DNA of 7,281 nt from Arcobacter sp. (GTDB lineage Bacteria; Campylobacterota; Campylobacteria; Campylobacterales; Arcobacteraceae). The stretch lies in contig JADGEG010000103.1 of the NCBI GenBank assembly GCA_016744485.1, positions 1 to 7,281 on the forward strand, in the 5' to 3' direction. Shown here piece by piece: positions 6,230 through 7,281 of the stretch. The number at the start of each line of letters is the position of its first letter. Within the stretch, counting starts at the first letter, position 1. A model generated the notes under the pieces. That model saw only the letters and a program-made list of their open reading frames with translations, did no database searches and was not told where the DNA came from. The position numbers and the translations under genes are program-made.

Positions 6230-6976
6230 ATGAGCGAATTAGATTATATAATAAAAATGCAAAGTGTTAATAAATGGTATGGAGATTTTCATGTTCTAAA
6301 AGACATAAATTTGAATATAAAAAAAGGTGAAAAGCTTGTTATTTGTGGACCATCAGGTTCTGGAAAATCAACTACAATTAGATGTATGAACCATCTTGAA
6401 CATTTTCAAGAGGGTAATATTTTTATAAATGGAACAGATCTTATTGATGATGTTAAAATTGTACGTCATATTAGATCGCAAATTGGAATGGTATTTCAAC
6501 ATTTTAATTTATTTCCACATCTTTCGATTTTACAAAACCTTATACTCGCACCTACTTGGGTTTATAAAAAACCAAAAAAAGAAGCTATAGAAACTGCTAT
6601 GCATTATTTAGAAAGAGTAAAAATAGCAGATCAAGCACATAAATATCCAAATCAGCTTTCAGGAGGTCAACAACAAAGAGTAGCAATTGCTAGATGCTTA
6701 TGTAAGAACCCTGAAATTATGTTATTTGATGAACCAACATCTGCTCTGGATCCTGAAATGGTATCTGAAGTACTTGATGTTATGGTTGGACTTGCAGATG
6801 AAGGTATTACTATGGTTTGTGTAACTCATGAAATGGGATTTGCAAAAAAAGTTGCCGATAGAGTAATTTTTATGGATCAAGGTCAAATAGTTGAAGAAAA
6901 TGAACCAAATGAATTCTTTGACAATCCTCAATCTGATAGATTACAGTTATTTTTAGAACAAATTTTAGACCATTAA
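6230..6976 (+). CDS. aapP: General L-amino-acid ABC transporter, ATP-binding protein AapP
   Basis: 248 residues, standard length for polar-amino-acid ABC ATPases (GlnQ/HisP/AapP). All nucleotide-binding motifs are present: aromatic A-loop Tyr17 in NKWYG, Walker A GPSGSGKST (40-48), Q-loop Gln90 in VFQHFNLFPH, ABC signature LSGGQQQR (143-150), Walker B IMLFDE (163-168) with catalytic Glu168, D-loop SALD (171-174) and switch His200 in VTHEMGFA. The segment HLSILQNLILAP is typical of this subfamily. It powers import by AapQM from the cytoplasmic side as a dimer. The ATG follows the aapM stop after 8 bases, and its Shine-Dalgarno AGGA (6220-6223) overlaps that stop codon, so translation is linked to aapM. 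The gene closes the operon; a hairpin region follows directly. Chosen over other GlnQ-like names because of the complete aapJQMP context. Confidence 0.95.
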   Translation: MSELDYIIKMQSVNKWYGDFHVLKDINLNIKKGEKLVICGPSGSGKSTTIRCMNHLEHFQEGNIFINGTDLIDDVKIVRHIRSQIGMVFQHFNLFPHLSILQNLILAPTWVYKKPKKEAIETAMHYLERVKIADQAHKYPNQLSGGQQQRVAIARCLCKNPEIMLFDEPTSALDPEMVSEVLDVMVGLADEGITMVCVTHEMGFAKKVADRVIFMDQGQIVEENEPNEFFDNPQSDRLQLFLEQILDH

Positions 6977-6978
6977 AA

Positions 6979-7017
6979 TTAAAACTTAAGATTTAAAATT
7001 CTTAAGTTTTAAATCTT
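6979..7017 (+). terminator. Two overlapping, mutually exclusive stem-loops after aapP
   Basis: Hairpin A: 13-bp perfect stem, 6979-6991 (TTAAAACTTAAGA) with 7000-7012, loop of 8. Hairpin B: 11-bp perfect stem, 6988-6998 (AAGATTTAAAA) with 7007-7017, loop of 8. They share bases 6988-6991 and 7007-7012, so only one can form at a time. Hairpin A starts 3 bases after the aapP stop and is the likely 3' end of the aap transcript, though neither has a GC-rich stem or a clean T-run. The symmetric design could act on both strands or be a simple degenerate terminator. Confidence 0.55.
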
Positions 7018-7042
7018 CTATGCCACTTTTCTCACACTATTT

Positions 7043-7058
7043 TATACTATAATATACT
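7043..7058 (+). promoter_or_regulatory. Candidate -10 cluster for the serine dehydratase gene
   Basis: Three overlapping hexamers: TATACT (7043-7048), TATAAT (7048-7053) and TATACT (7053-7058), located 21-36 bases before the ATG. With the hairpins just upstream, this suggests the downstream gene has its own promoter rather than relying on the aap transcript. No -35 is evident, as expected in Campylobacterota. Confidence 0.45.
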
Positions 7059-7078
7059 AAAACATTTAAGGATAAATC

Positions 7079-7281
7079 ATGCAGTCTAGTATTTTTGATA
7101 TTTTTAAAATAGGTATTGGACCTTCTAGTTCTCATACAGTTGGACCTTTAGTAATAGCAAATAAATTTGCTTTTTTATTAGAAGAAAAAAAAGTACTAAA
7201 TAAAATCAACAAATTGCAAATTATTTTATATGGTTCTTTAGCAGCAACTGGTTTGGGACATTCAAGTGATAAGGCTATATT
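7079..7281 (+). CDS. sdaA: L-serine dehydratase (L-serine ammonia-lyase), N-terminal part, cut by window edge
   Basis: 67 codons are visible from ATG 7079, with Shine-Dalgarno AAGGAT (7068-7073) 5 bases upstream. The protein begins MQSSIFDIFKIGIGPSSSHT followed by VGPLVIANKF, the diagnostic start of the SDH beta domain of iron-sulfur L-serine dehydratases (pattern FDLFKIGIGPSSSHTVGP), followed by LYGSLAATGLGHSSDKAI. The Ser/His-rich GPSSSHT motif and the GHxSD stretch belong to the substrate/regulatory side of the fold. The enzyme converts L-serine to pyruvate and ammonia with a [4Fe-4S] cluster; the cluster cysteines would lie in the alpha domain outside the window, so whether this is a one-chain SdaA or a split beta subunit cannot be decided. 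It shares direction with the amino-acid importer, but hairpins and -10-like sequences separate them. Confidence 0.9.
   Translation, partial: MQSSIFDIFKIGIGPSSSHTVGPLVIANKFAFLLEEKKVLNKINKLQIILYGSLAATGLGHSSDKAI

Noticed and set aside
6722..6931. Open frame of 69 codons on the minus strand
   Set aside because: It is antisense to the highly conserved Walker B to H-loop part of aapP; its sequence is explained by that gene.

Overview
The window is strongly AT-rich, chromosomal-looking bacterial DNA. A/T-ending codons dominate, Shine-Dalgarno sites are of the AAGGA type, and hairpins have almost no GC. Together with protein sequences that resemble Arcobacter-type genes, this suggests a Campylobacterota member (Arcobacter/Aliarcobacter group or a relative). 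That assignment is inferred from composition and protein character, not from a marker gene.

Left part (1-2158, minus strand): a tightly packed operon read right to left. It encodes a MoxR-type AAA+ ATPase (1202-2158), then a DUF58 protein (368-1201), then a single-pass membrane protein whose end lies beyond the window (1-368). The genes abut or overlap by one base (TAA then ATG with no gap; TAATG). This is the classic MoxR/DUF58/membrane-protein arrangement, in which the ATPase is thought to act as a chaperone on von Willebrand-type partners at the cytoplasmic membrane. The DUF58 protein lacks the usual metal-site aspartate.

Middle (2159-2792): a divergent intergenic region of about 630 bases. 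It holds the 5' side of the moxR operon, a decayed IS630-family transposase tail (2408-2605), a short broken reading frame of unknown origin just before it (2263-2412), and an elaborate region upstream of aapJ. That region has a tandem 11-bp repeat, candidate -10 hexamers, and a perfect 32-bp palindrome ending 21 bases before the aapJ start.

Right part (2793-6976, plus strand): a complete general L-amino-acid ABC importer in the order aapJ-aapQ-aapM-aapP. AapJ is the periplasmic binding protein, AapQ and AapM the two membrane permeases, and AapP the ATPase. aapJ is separated from aapQ by 142 bases carrying two hairpins, while aapQ/aapM/aapP are tightly coupled. This fits higher expression of the binding protein than of the membrane parts. 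After aapP come two overlapping, mutually exclusive hairpins.

Right edge (7079-7281): the start of an L-serine dehydratase (sdaA-like), with its own Shine-Dalgarno site and -10-like sequences. Serine taken up by Aap could be deaminated to pyruvate by this enzyme, so the right half may be an amino-acid uptake and catabolism neighbourhood.

I do not see a new defence, mobile or biosynthetic system. The most interesting unexplained material is the DNA structure around the aap operon and the transposon relic upstream of it.
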